Shown here piece by piece: positions 1 through 25,300 of a stretch of DNA of 64,000 bases. The notes under the pieces were generated by a model that saw only the letters and a program-made list of their open reading frames with translations, was not told the DNA's origin and made no database searches. The position numbers and the translations under genes were made by a program. Position 1 is the first letter of the stretch, and every line of letters begins with the position of its first letter. This stretch comes from Undaria pinnatifida (taxonomy: Eukaryota > Sar > Phaeophyceae > Laminariales > Alariaceae), in the NCBI GenBank assembly GCA_012845835.1, contig JABAKD010000022.1, forward strand, positions 7,287,542 through 7,351,541, written 5' to 3'.

Positions 1-299
1 AGCGTTCAAGTACACACGTCACCGCGCCAAGCCAATGACCAAAGCCAACCAAGCCCAGGCAAGGCAAAAGCCAGAACGCACGACAACAAAAAAAACAGCC
101 GGCAACGACAACAGCCACAAGCGACGGCACAAACGCAGACGGAGGAACAAACCATGCCCTACTTTTGAGAACAAGCCGTGCCTCTTCCTCTGCTGCATCG
201 CTTTGTTATTCTTTTTTACATCGGTCTTCGCTGTGCTTACCCCTCCAGCCGCGCGGGCGCTACTGGCAAAGGGACACTATTCTCTGCGCAAGAATGACA

Positions 300-1010
300 A
301 TCCGATCTCCGACCACGCCGTACCCTACCGTACCGTACCGTTTCACATCGGGTCATACCGTGTGCCACGTATCGTGCCGAACATTGTCGTATCGTACATC
401 ATAGCGAGTGGTATCATATACCAGATATAATCATATGACACGGTATCATACTGAACATTGAATTGTATCGTATCACATACCATATGCCATATCGTATCGT
501 GTCGTATCTTTCAGATACGATATCGTATACCGGGTGCCTGAGGCGCCTGGTAACAGGTATATCGTATCGTGTCATATACCCATATACCACCTGAAATGAC
601 CTACACATACAGCAGTACTATATCGTATCGTATCATACACCATATCGCATTGTAAGGGATATCATATTCAGGGCATATCGTATCGTGCCCTGCTCGGACG
701 AACGAACGAATGAGCGGCAGCATCTTCGACTATGACGAATGAAACACGCGAACCTTCTCCACGCTCTTGATCTCGTCCGGTATCATGACATGTACCAGTT
801 TCATATATCATATCGTAGCGCAGCGCAGCGTATCATACACCACATCGTATCGTATCGTATCGTATCACATCACATATCATTCCCTACCGTATCATACACT
901 CACCCATGAGCGTATCGTATCGTATCGTATCACATAACCATATATCATATGGTATCGTATCGAGTAACATATCGTATCGTAACGCAATATGACATATCTT
1001 ATCGCAACGT
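300..1010. repeat. Degenerate (TATCG/TACCG)n low-complexity tract in the last visible CCT5 intron
   Basis: The sequence is dominated by imperfect copies of ATCGT, ATCAT and CCGTA units, most regular around 300-340, 840-880 and 910-970. It lies in the intron after CCT5 exon 10. It is interrupted by a copy of the exon 10 end (748-783). No exon for the CCT5 C-terminus is visible from 1 to 1158. Confidence 0.8.
748..783 (-). repeat. Copy of the 3' end of CCT5 exon 10 with its splice donor
   Basis: On the minus strand this reads IPDEIKSVEK followed by a GT donor. It matches the true exon 10 end ([10 protein letters not shown] then GT, at 1153-1188) at 29 of 36 bases. It lies about 405 bases downstream in gene direction, inside the next intron. 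The upstream half of the exon is absent, so this is a boundary fragment rather than a mutually exclusive exon. Confidence 0.65.
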
Positions 1011-1158
1011 GTCCTGCTGGCGACGATCGAACGAAGTGCATAGCATCAGCATCTGCCAGCAGTTCTTCCAAGGATGAGTTTCGACGAAAAAAACGATCTC
1101 ACAGCTGAGGAGTCTTGAAATTTACAAAAACAAAACAAAACAAAACATGAAGGCGCAC

Positions 1159-14829
<13,671 letters not shown>

Positions 14830-16212
14830 GATGCCTCTTGTGTGTGCAGAAAACAGTGGGCTTGCGTCGCGCGCGCGGTGTGCAGGGTAGCTCTAAATCT
14901 CCAGTCTTTGGAACCCCCTTATGATGTTAGCCTCTGTATCTTTATGAAACCCAGTGTTCCATCAAAAAGTTATGAGAAAACAAACGCAAGTTGATGTTGT
15001 ACGAGAGGTGCAGAGGAGAGCTCCCAGCAGTACAAACTAGCCGCAGCAGGGATACCACAAGTCGTGGAAAAGGAAGAGGATGAGCTCCAGCATGCTTGGA
15101 TTCGTTGTGGCGTTCGGTGCCGGGCAGATGCTGCATCGAAGTAACAGGTGAATTATACATTCCAGAGGGCAAACTCTCACCTTTCGCACTCTGATTGCGG
15201 CACGTTCCGTTCTTTGTGCTCTTCTGTGTGGCACGATATGCTGCGGCTACGTACTGGTCGTGTGAGAGGTTATTCAGCGTATACAACACACACCGATCCT
15301 ACGTTGTTCGGTCCTCTCTGTCCCATGGACGGAAGACGGAAACTATTACGGGATGGGAGCCGAATTGGGCTATCCGCTTGCTGCGCTTTCCCCTGGGCTG
15401 GTAAATGGCAAGCCTTTCTTGTAGTTAATGTAGTATGTCTCGGTCTCGACACTCGACTAAAATGACGCCGCACAGCAGTAAAACCGCCGACTCCGAGATG
15501 CATGTTCTCACATTACCTCGCATGGTCAAGTCCGTGTATTGCACTGAGATGAGACACCATCTAATCATTCGCTTTTGTACTCGCAGTAGCAACACTCACT
15601 AGGTTGATAGCCACCCCCCCCCCCCCCCCGGCACCCCTCAATGCCTCCCACCCTCATGCAAACGGATAACAAACATCGTGATGCGCTTACCCTGACTCAC
15701 GCCCCTGCGGATATAATATATTTCGAGGTCGTGTGCACGACGCTCCGCATCACGATCTGATACCGCCTGGTACTTTACCAAACAACCAATCGGTCATCTT
15801 TATCATCTACTCCAAGAAGAAACGATGGTCCACGGGTCCACCTTATTACCCGCCGCACCCAGAGTGTATGCGGCACCCACCGCCAGGGTGCGACCTCCGA
15901 TCTCCAACTTCCTCGGACGAGCGCGTTGCTCACGTCATCTCGCCTCACCTCTCCTCTCGTGGCACACGAGAAACGAGACAACCGACTCATGTGCCATAAA
16001 ACTTCCACGAGCGCTCGTAAGGTCTCGGTATCTACTGCCACTTCCACTCAGGCTCTTGGTCGAGTTTGTCCTCCGGCGGGCCAACCGCATCTCGCTTTTT
16101 ACGTAGGGCGGGAGTGTCTGATTTTTCCATCACAGATAAATGATGAACTGCTGAGAGCGCCTAACAGCATGGGTAGGTGCACTTCGACGCAAGACCACCG
16201 ACAAGCGAAGAA

Positions 16213-16590
16213 GATGCTGAATTATTCTCGCAATAAGAACGAAGGCACGTACCGTAGTGAGGAGGGGGGAGGAGGGCCCGCTATGTGCCCCCGGGTCTGA
16301 GCTACTACTGGGAGGGAGGGCGAGAGTAGTGCGAGGATAACAAATGGGATGAAGAAAAAGAAAAAAAAAAACGAGCCGGCGTCCCCGGTGGTTCAATGGT
16401 GAGTCGTGTTTCTATTGAGGTCGGTATCGTAGGTTCGAGCCCCGCAAGGTGCTCGTTCTTACTGTTATATTTGACAGGCCGAAAGTGCGAGGGCGCGGTT
16501 TGGCGAAATTCGATGTACATCGGCTAGTATAAAAAGGTGAAAAGTGGGAATGCTTAACTCTTCGCGCGATAAAAATGAAGGCACGCACCG
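16213..16590 (+). repeat. tRNA-like / SINE-like segment flanked by related repeats
   Basis: An A-box-like GTGGTTCAATGG (16388-16399) and a B-box-like GGTTCGAGCCC (16432-16442) are about 33 bases apart, as in RNA polymerase III internal promoters. No good cloverleaf can be drawn: the anticodon and acceptor stems fail, so this is not an intact tRNA. Related GATAA-AA-GAAGGCACG-ACCG segments sit on either side (16213-16254 and 16548-16590). Best read as a tRNA-derived SINE remnant. Confidence 0.4.
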
Positions 16591-16787
16591 GGAGGAGACG
16601 GGGAAGATACCTGTGACCACGGCTTGTCCAGAAGCTTGCTAACGGCAATACTTCTTACGAGTTGAGTTGGGAAGTAAAATTGATGATAAAAAAGCGAAGA
16701 AAAAATGTGTAGCCGTGAAATGGTATTTTTATTTTGCCACCACAGGGTAAGAGGAAAGAGTTATTGTTGTTGTTGTTGTTTTTGTTC

Positions 16788-16906
16788 TCACTTTAACTCG
16801 CATGGTCAAGTCCGTGGTCACAGGACAGGCTCCAGTCACTCTGGAGGTGAGGAATACCCCAGACAAAAAAACACACACACAAACAAACCAAAGGTGGTAC
16901 ACGCAT
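16788..16906 (+). repeat. Dispersed repeat, copy 1 (also 57129-57245)
   Basis: TCACTTTAACTCGCATGGTC, AAGTCCGTGGTCACAGG, GACAGGCTCCAG and AATACCCCAG recur at 57129-57245 in the same order and spacing. A 29-base piece also recurs at 15508-15536. No coding potential was recognised. Confidence 0.75.
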
Positions 16907-17137
16907 ATATCACAGCTGACGCAATTCATGCCTCCGCCAGAAACATATCAAAGTGAAATCGGGAGACAGCCTGCGATGTGCCAGGTCCATACTGGTGCAT
17001 ACGTCTCACTACACGCGCCTGAAAAAAACGTTTCTCCCGCTTGCCACCCAGGAAAGACTACCACGTATATATTTCACGTAGCACCTATCACTACGCATAC
17101 GCACGTCAGACTCAAGTCAAATGGAAAAAAAGAAACA

Positions 17138-17245
17138 AGGAAAAGAAAAGAAAAGAAAAGAAAAGAAAAGAAAAGAAAAGAAAAGAAAAGAAAAGAAAAG
17201 AAAAGAAAAGAAAAGAAAAGAAAAGAAAAGAAAAGAAGAGGAAGC
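17138..17245 (+). repeat. (AAAAG)n microsatellite
   Basis: About 21 near-perfect AAAAG units. The lysine/glutamate-rich frames across it are artefacts. Confidence 0.95.
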
Positions 17246-17389
17246 AAATAAAGGAAAAGGGAAAAAACGTCATACTAGCAGACCTCAGGAACTAACTAAA
17301 GACGGTATTGGGCTCATAGAGGGTATGGTATCAAGTGCATCAATGGCACTGGGGCGAGAGCGCAACAAGGCGAAGAAGTCAGGGCGGCG

Positions 17390-19721
17390 TTACGCTAGCT
17401 TGTGACAGCCACTGGAAGGCCTAATAACTTCAAGACGATGATGGCCAGACTCAGACTTCCGTCTCTTGGGTAGGACGCCCCCCCTCCCCCCCCCCCACTC
17501 CCCCCTTCCCCGCTCCTCCCTTCCCCCTCCCCCCGGCCGTTTAGAGATGCCGACGGTGGATGGCGCTGCCGCGGCCTTTGCGTGTCGCTCTGCAGCTCTG
17601 CGTCTCTCCGCCTCATGCCATTTCCGCATGAATAACTCGGCCCCATCCTCTACCCGTTGAAACCATCTGCCGGCCTTCTCAGCAGCCTTTCGCCATCTTT
17701 CGAGCTTCATTCCAAAGATTGACATATCCTCCTTAAGGTTCACCAATCAGTCTTTCTCTTGCCCCCCTGAGTAGCCCTTAGCCCCAACAAGCTCCCCAAA
17801 CATCACTTTCTGTGGCAGACGCTCCTCCTCCATACGTGCTACGAATCCCGCAAACAATATCCTCCGTTCGCACACTATCGCCTCTATGCTCTCAGAAGCT
17901 GTCTTGGCAAGCGCGTCGGCGTACAACAGGGTGTGGTCGTCGCGCTTCCGTTTCCGCCATCCGAGGCATCGGAAGAGCATGGAATGGTGAACCCGTCGTA
18001 GCCTGTCATAGTCAGGCTTGTTCGGGCTCCACGTCATGCAACGGTAGAGTAATGCCTCGATCACCTCGGCTTTAAGCAACCGCACCTTCAACCGTAAGCG
18101 CAAACTCGGGCGATCATAGATTTCCATCATGTACCGCTAGAAGCATGCCCGGGCTCTCTGAATACGCCGCGTTGTTTCGATGCAGAGTCTTCTGTCTGCG
18201 GTGATAGCCCCACCCAAGTACACAAACTACGTATACCTGGCCGGCTGCATTGATGGTGAACGACACCTTCCCCCACCTTTTTTTGCAGGCACATGATCTG
18301 TGTTTTCGCCTCGGAGACCGTAAGACCGGAACGCCCATCACGCAGTCACGATCACCGTCATCATCCTCTCCAACCCTTCTGATGATCGCGATACGATGCC
18401 AGCATCGTCAGCGTACAGCATACCCCACAATCTTTGCACCTCCTCCTCCTCCTCCTCCCCCCCCCCGCCCGTCGACTTTGCCTGTGCGTGAAGTGCCCTT
18501 CTCGCCTTTCTCCTTCTTTCGTTGGAGCTGCACCATATTGTCCGTGATGGCTGCATCAGTGAGGAAGCGTTTCTCGGCGACACGCAGTACCGCCGTGAAA
18601 AACATGTTGAACAGCAGTGGCGCGAGCACGCATCCTTGCCTGAGACCTTGCCCAACGTCGAACTTATCCGAGCACTCTCCATCATCCAACCGCACGCATG
18701 CTTGCATGCCGTTTCTGTGGAATTGGCGGATGACGGCGAGCATTCTCGGTGGCACGCCAAACCGAGCAAGGACATCCCACAGAAGGGTTCGGTCTACGGA
18801 GTCATACGCTTTGGTGAGGTTGATAAAGCACAAGTACAAGGGGGTGTCCTTCTTCCGCGCCAGTTCTTGCAGTCGTCGTACTACGAACATCATGTCAACC
18901 GTCGAGCGTTGGGGTCTGAACCCACACTGTTCCTCCGGCCGAATGTTCTCCCGTTCGCAATAGTCACTCAGGCGACCCGCGATGACTCTGAGGAGTACTT
19001 TGCCGGCGTGAGCCACGAGGGAGATGCCACGATAATTGCCACACTCTGTCCGATCTTTCTTCTGGTGAAACTCCTTAATCGTTGCATCTTTCCATTGCTG
19101 CGGCACACCACCTCCCCTCCACACAGCGACGATGATATCGTGGAACTTTCCGAGCGTGTCGAATTCTCCTTCGTCGGCCAAGACCTTCAAGAGCTCGGCC
19201 GGGAGACCATTGGGCCCTACCGCCTTGCGGTTCGCCAACGCACGGATCGCCTCCTCTGCTTCGTACCTAGACGGGACATCATCCAGTGGCATGCACGGGG
19301 GCCACTGCTTAGGCTCGTCCACAATGCTCGGGTCAAGAGTCGGCGACTTGGTGTCAAGCAATTTATGAAACCACCTCACCCACCGCTCGCGGATGAAGGC
19401 CTTATCCCGCAACAATCGACCTTCCTCGTCCTTGATGTGCTGCGAGTTAATCGCTCTCTTCCCTTCCACATCCACCCCCTTTAGGTGTTTGTAGAAGCCA
19501 AACTGATCACCTTCTCGGATACGCCCTTCGAGTTGGCAGAGGTAATCTTCGAAGAACTTCTGTACAGCTTCCGCCCGCGTGCGTTTCAGCTGTTTGGTGG
19601 TCGCCTTCAAGGCTCGCCGTGTGAAGGGCAAAGGTCGCCATAGCCGTAACTGCCAGTATGCTGCGAGTGTACTACAATTATACTGCCAGCACACTGCCCG
19701 CGATACTGATCCCCCCAGCAC
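17390..19721 (-). pseudogene. Decayed LINE (non-LTR retrotransposon) reverse transcriptase ORF
   Basis: The minus strand carries a 5'-truncated LINE ORF2. Visible parts in order: a pre-RT segment with [17 protein letters not shown], motif [14 protein letters not shown] (around 18821), motif [17 protein letters not shown], motif C YADD (18404-18415), LTVSEAKTQIMCLQ, and a C-terminal region ending in RWFQRVEDGAELFMRKW. The catalytic aspartate expected in motif A (F-x-D) is Asn (codon 18819-18821), a single-base change. The frame shifts in a CCT/C-run at about 18440-18470 and at least twice more between 18300 and 18130. No endonuclease domain is seen. The element is dead by several independent lesions. 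Confidence 0.93.
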
Positions 19722-22319
19722 CTCGTGTATGGATTATCGCCTCGCCAATACCAATACCTCAGAGCTTCAGAGTACGGTACACCCCAGCGACCTTTGGCTA
19801 TTATGTCATGCGATCATGCGTTATGCCTTGAAGTTACAGGGTACAGGGTATCTGATACTATACTCACTAGGCCGCTGTGCCTCATAGACATACTTACAAA
19901 TGTATCGGCAAGTAATGAATCTTGGAATCACTTGATTTCAATGCCCTGCTTCGCTCTTAGCGCTCCCACCCGGAACACGCCTGCTTAACCCTCCTCCCGG
20001 AGAACCTTCCCGGCGGCTTTCTTGGCATTCCTTGCTCTCTTCGCCTTCTTGTTCTTCGGCACCGCCCCAACACTTGAGTTCAAGACAAAATCTGCGGAAC
20101 TGCCTTGAGGCAAATATACCCTGACTGATTTCAAATATTTCTTCCACACTTGAATCAAGATTTTTTTCAAAAAGTAGACAAAAAGTAAAAAAAAAAAGAA
20201 TTTCAAAACTCAAGTCAGAGTAAAAAAATTGTAAAACATGAGCAAGATAGCCGTTCCCAGACAAAAATCAACATAAAAAATGCCGATGAACAAAATCAAG
20301 TACGAAAAGAGTGTCCGAATACGTACGCGTATGTTTTTTTTACACGTATCATGTTACACGTTGTTCGTAGACTAGGAAATACACGTTTAAATTAACGCTT
20401 GTTTCTTCTGCTCAAATCACATCAAAAACACACCCAACGGCCGCTCTTAGAGCTACAGCAGTAGTAGCATGTTGCCGTCGAGCATGTATCACAGGGACAG
20501 AACGGCGCAATGCAATCAGCCCTCACAGCCTCATATTATGTCGAGCGGACTCCTTCTCCAGCCTCCAAGCATCGCCCTCCAGCAGCAGATAAGCCACTAC
20601 TGTCAACAATTCCAGCACAGGCGGTAGCTTTAGGAGCAGCTTGCACAGTTTCTTCGACATCCCGGGGTTGCACAGCCTCCCAGGGTGGTGGGGCCCAGAG
20701 AAGCGCGTTAGCTCGTTAGCTGTATACCTGGTATACGAGGGAGTTGATGGTCGTGGTAGTAGTCCATGGAGTGCGGGATCATATCATACGTGACACGAGT
20801 TCATATGATACGTATAGTTGGGACGGGTAGTGCTCGTCACTCGTCAAGCATGTACAGCAGTATGACGCAGATTTTCCGATTCTAGATTGGCCCATGAGAT
20901 GGTGAAATGGGTTTTCGTTTCGTGTAGAAAGTATGATGTTTATGGTACGAGTTCGTTTCGTTACAATTTTTTCGAATTCCTTTGTGGTCGTTCCTTCAGA
21001 AGGGCATATCCTCGAAAACAGTATCTTCCAGTTCGATACTCCAAAAACTGTGGTTGTCTGTTTGCTTGCTCGTGTGTGCTTTTGTTCACTCATAAGGACA
21101 CTCTCTCGATTTTTTTTGGTTTTCGATTGTCGAGGTTCTCGGTCCAGGCCACCGTGCGATCCAAACATCCACTCCATTGGCCGTATTTCATCACAATACT
21201 TACCCTCACGAAGTTTCAGCGGTTCCCCTCCCCCCCCCCCCCCCCCCCCTCCGCTTGGCGGTCTTTGGATGCAGAGTTCACGCGAAAGAAAGAAAGGTTG
21301 AAGCCGCCCATATCAAGTGCAGGTGAGACTGAGAGAGATTCGCGACCTTGGGCATTGGCAGAGAGAAGGAAAGAGGGGTGCAGACAGAGATGCAGACAGA
21401 GAGAATGATGCAGAGATATGGAGAAAACTGAGGGGGCAAGAGAGAACGAGGGAGAGAGATAGGGATGCAGAAAACGGGAGAAACAAAGGCGAGCAAGAGA
21501 CGGAGAGTGCGAAAGACGGAGGGGGAATGGAGACAGCTGAGGGGGAGAGAGAGCACCGGAGTTGACGACAGAGCGGAAGGGCAAGGGTGTCATCCGTTCA
21601 ACTTTGCGATCTGTTCCCGCCGCCGCTGCTGCTGTTACTGTACGCAGTGCTGGTGATGTTATAAGAAAGACGGAGACCGACAGACGGAGGACGTGAGAGG
21701 GCGAAAGCGAGACAGACCGAGAGAGAAAAAAAACAAGATACAGAGGAAGGGGGCGAGATAGATAGATAGACACGCATAGCGAAAGTGATGCAGCGAAACA
21801 GGGTGGTACGCTCGTTCAACGTTGTCTTCTCCTCGCGACCGCTGCTACCATACGCTGTGTTCCATATTTTTTCGCGTCTCAGCTTATTTTCTCTTATCGT
21901 TGGTCGTTTTTTTTTACCGGGCGTAAATAGACGGGCATGCGCAGACTCAGGCGTAAGCAGACACATACCCCCCGCCCTCGTACCCGCCAACCGCCTCGAC
22001 TTATTGATAACGCCTCCACGCATTGATAGGGTAAACGCCTCCTCGCATTGATTGGGTAAACGCCTCCATGCATTGATTGGTCCAGCGCTTGCTTTTGCAT
22101 GCTTACGCTTGCTCGCTCGTGGTCGTACTTTCTTGCGCTTTGCTTGCGCTTGCTTGCGCGTGCTCTCGCTTGCATGCACTTGTTTGCGCTTGCTTACGAA
22201 TGTGATTGGTTTTGCTTGGGTTTGCTTGCTTTACGTTGGCTTGCTTATTCTTGATTTTGTTTGTTTTGCTTACTTGTGCTTGCTTGTACTAGCTTGTCCT
22301 TGCTTGTTCATGCTCACCC
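19722..22319. other. Intergenic region upstream of the dehydrogenase
   Basis: No gene is supported. A lysine-rich minus-strand open frame ends near 19985 (KNKKAKRARNAKKAAGK). It might be a fragment of the LINE's upstream ORF, but nothing identifies it. 21230-21250 is a C-run, 21340-21770 is purine-rich with GAGAGA repeats, and 22050-22330 is a GCTTGC/TTGCTT-rich stretch directly upstream of the first exon. Confidence 0.5.
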
Positions 22320-25300
22320 TTGCCCACATTGCTACGCATTTTTCGCGCATGCTTCGTCAGTTTCTGGTCTACGTTCCTACCCCGACCTCCCGTCTGCCCC
22401 CCCCCGCCCTCTCGCCGCTCGCGGCTCACCCGCAGGGATGGCACGGAGGTGATACCTTATGTCGCACCATCGCGCAGGGAGCAGATCAAGCAGCTCAAGG
22501 AGGAGGTTTTCGACGTGCTGGTCATCGGAGGAGGCTGCGTCGGGTCGGGTGGTGAGCGATAGCCGCCCCCCTCCTCTCCCTACCCCTCCTTCCCCACCCC
22601 ATTCCAACCCCCAACCCTCAACCTCCACCCCCCCACACCCACCCACGCACACCCCGCAAGCAAGCCCGTGGTGGCCTCTGTTCCCAGAGTCCGTCGATAA
22701 GATAACACTATTAATACTACAATATCTATGAATGCGAAACTCTCTGTATCCCGTGGATTCGTCGGTATTAATCAATTCGACGGTGGGGCGCCCCTTCCTT
22801 CCTCCGCCATCTTCCATGTACTGTTTTTGGGGCAACTTTTTTTCTGCTCGAGTTCGCGTAATGGCCAATGCTCGAGCTGACACACAGAAAATAGAAGAGT
22901 GCAAGTTATATAAGGCGTCTTCTATTGCTTCCCATCCGCAGGGAAGCAAAAGTAACCCCTCCCCTCTCCCGGCCAAGACGGCAAAACAAGATTGGGATAA
23001 GATAAGCAATGTAAACGGCAGATATGGAAGAAACGTAATGAGAACCCAAAGGTTGGAATTTCTAGTATTAGCAGGAACGGTGCTCCGATTCGAAAGGGAT
23101 GCGTGGTCAGTAGTCAAGTGACTAAGGCAAGCAGCAAATGAGTACCCACCCATCCCCTCCCGGTCCCTTTCTCTTCCGCTCCCTTCCGCTCACGCGCCTT
23201 CCCCTCGGCCGCATGGCCGCTTCAGTTGCCCTCGATGCGTCGAAGAGGGGTTTGAAGACGGCGATGGTGGAGGCTGACGATTTCGGCGCGGGGTAAGGGG
23301 AACACGGGAAGCGAGGGGGGGGGGAGGGAGGGAGGGGGGGAGGGGGGCGTAGTGGGGGAGGGGGGGGTGCAACCCTCTAAGGATGGCCGCAAGTTGCTGT
23401 GTCGTGTGCGTGCACCCTTTGTTTGACGACAGGCAGTGGTATCAGTGACCGTGCGTATAGAAGCCTAGGCTGCATTTATAGTGCTCACTTTCTCTCTCCC
23501 TCTTTCCCCCCGCGTTTGCTTGGTTTTCTGGTATGTCTCGGTTTTTTCGCTTTCTCAATGGCCTCCGTACCCCTTACTGTGCACCCCTCATATCGCCCCT
23601 CCCGCCGCTTCCCCCGTGCCGTATCCCCCCCCCCCTCCTTCTCTTGCAACTCCCCCAACGTGATAATACGTGCCCCACCACAGAACCTCCGGGCGTTCCA
23701 CGAAGCTAATCCACGGAGGCATTCGCTACCTGGAAACGGCTTTCAAGAAGTTGGACATTGAGAGCTTCAACCTCGTCGAGGAGGCCCTGGAAGAACGAGC
23801 GTACATGCTGCAGGTTGGTTTCTTCCCCCAGCCCTCCTCTCCTTTCTATCTTCCGTAGCAGTGGTGGTGGTGGTGGTGGTGGTGGCGATGGCGGTGGTGG
23901 CGGTGGTGGTGGTGGTGGTGGTAGTAGTGGTGCTAGCGGTAGTGGTTGTGTCCTCCTCCCGTTCTCCTCCTCCTCTGCTTGTGTTCGTGTGTTCGCGTTC
24001 ATTTTCTACTCTGTTCCTGTGTTTCGTGTGTGGTTGTTGCTTTTATGGCTGTGTTCATGTGTTGTAGTTTGTGTTCATGTGTTACATGTGTTTTTGTGTT
24101 TTGCACTCATGTATATAGCATAGAGGGCAATTGTATAAGTTGCAAGGGGCGTCGCCGGCGGCCTGGACGGCCGCCGGTCGCCGGCTCGTGTGGTACCGAA
24201 AATATTGGCAGCCTTGTAGCGAAGGATGGAGGTCAAAGGTAACGTCAAGCGCTGAGGGTACTCTACACACTGCCCATGCATAACATAACAGTGACTGCCG
24301 CAGTAAATGTGATACTGCTGCTGTACACATACGTGTGTACTCGTATCTTGGTCTCAACAATGACACGTGCATTGCATGGCTTGCCCCACAGCTGCCGCTG
24401 TTGCTGTACAGCTCTGCCTACCCCGCGCGAGAGGTTCGACAGCATCTCCTACACACCTCCGAGACAGACGAATAACAACAGCGGTAACTGCTGTAGCTGC
24501 TGCAGCATGGATGCGTATATCCCCTCTTGAAAACGCCATTGGTAAGGTCGAAACGCCATGTGGCTCTCAATTTTGAACGGGTCGATCGATCCTCTCAAAC
24601 AACGCAGAAAGGGTGAACCTCTCGAAAAACACAAAAAGGGTGTACCTCTCGAACAACACAGAAAGGGTGTGTTGACCTTGCAACGCGCAGGGGAGCCATT
24701 ACCCTCCCGAGAAGGATGCTGGGCCTCAGCATTCTCGTTTCAAAAGGCTGCCGGGGTGTTCGCTGCCGTGAGCGTTCGACGTTCTCGTTGTCCTCGCCTA
24801 CCTCGTACTCATACGATACTTCGAGGTACAAACTTAAAATCCACATTGTTTTGACGTCATCGCTATTCATACGAGACCTGGATGGCGTGGTTTTTTGCTG
24901 GTGGTGCAGTTCCTGTCACAGATGTCGAGCTCCCAACCCCCTCCCCCGACGAGGTCAGCTCCGGCAGGCTGACCCACCCTCCGGGTAGGTTCGTGGTCAG
25001 AGAACCCGCCCCCCCGAAGAAAACACAACGAAAACACACCAACTGTGGTGCGCGAGAGGGAAGCACCCCCCAGGTCGTTGGTCGCTGAGAGGGCAGTTTT
25101 TCGTCGAGATTCCGACGTTTTGTTCCCGGTCATGGGACGCGTAGTGCGGACGGATCCGTTGCTCAGACGGGTGCACACGGGGAAGGGGCACGCCCCGGCG
25201 AAGAAACCGAGCGAAGAGGCGGTCAGCGGCGGGAATAGTCCGCATTTTAACTACGCCTGCGAACTATGAGACAATGGTAGGTATTTTCATACAAAGGGGT

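Larger units (their letters stand above)
14830..17389. other. Intergenic region between CCT5 and the LINE relic
   Basis: No coding exon is supported. Contents are a poly-C run at 15611-15629, a short copy (15508-15536) of the repeat at 16788, a tRNA-like/SINE area at 16213-16590 and an AAAAG microsatellite. The CCT5 promoter must lie near 14830-15100, but no TATA or initiator element is convincing. Confidence 0.6.

Noticed and set aside
16384-16455. Intact tRNA gene
   Set aside because: A and B boxes are present but anticodon and acceptor stems do not pair.
17121-17405. Lysine/glutamate-rich frames
   Set aside because: Translation of the AAAAG microsatellite.
19985-20206. Lysine-rich minus-strand frame
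   Set aside because: Could be a fragment of a LINE ORF1, but there is no domain and it has an A/T-rich hydrophobic start; not supportable as a gene.
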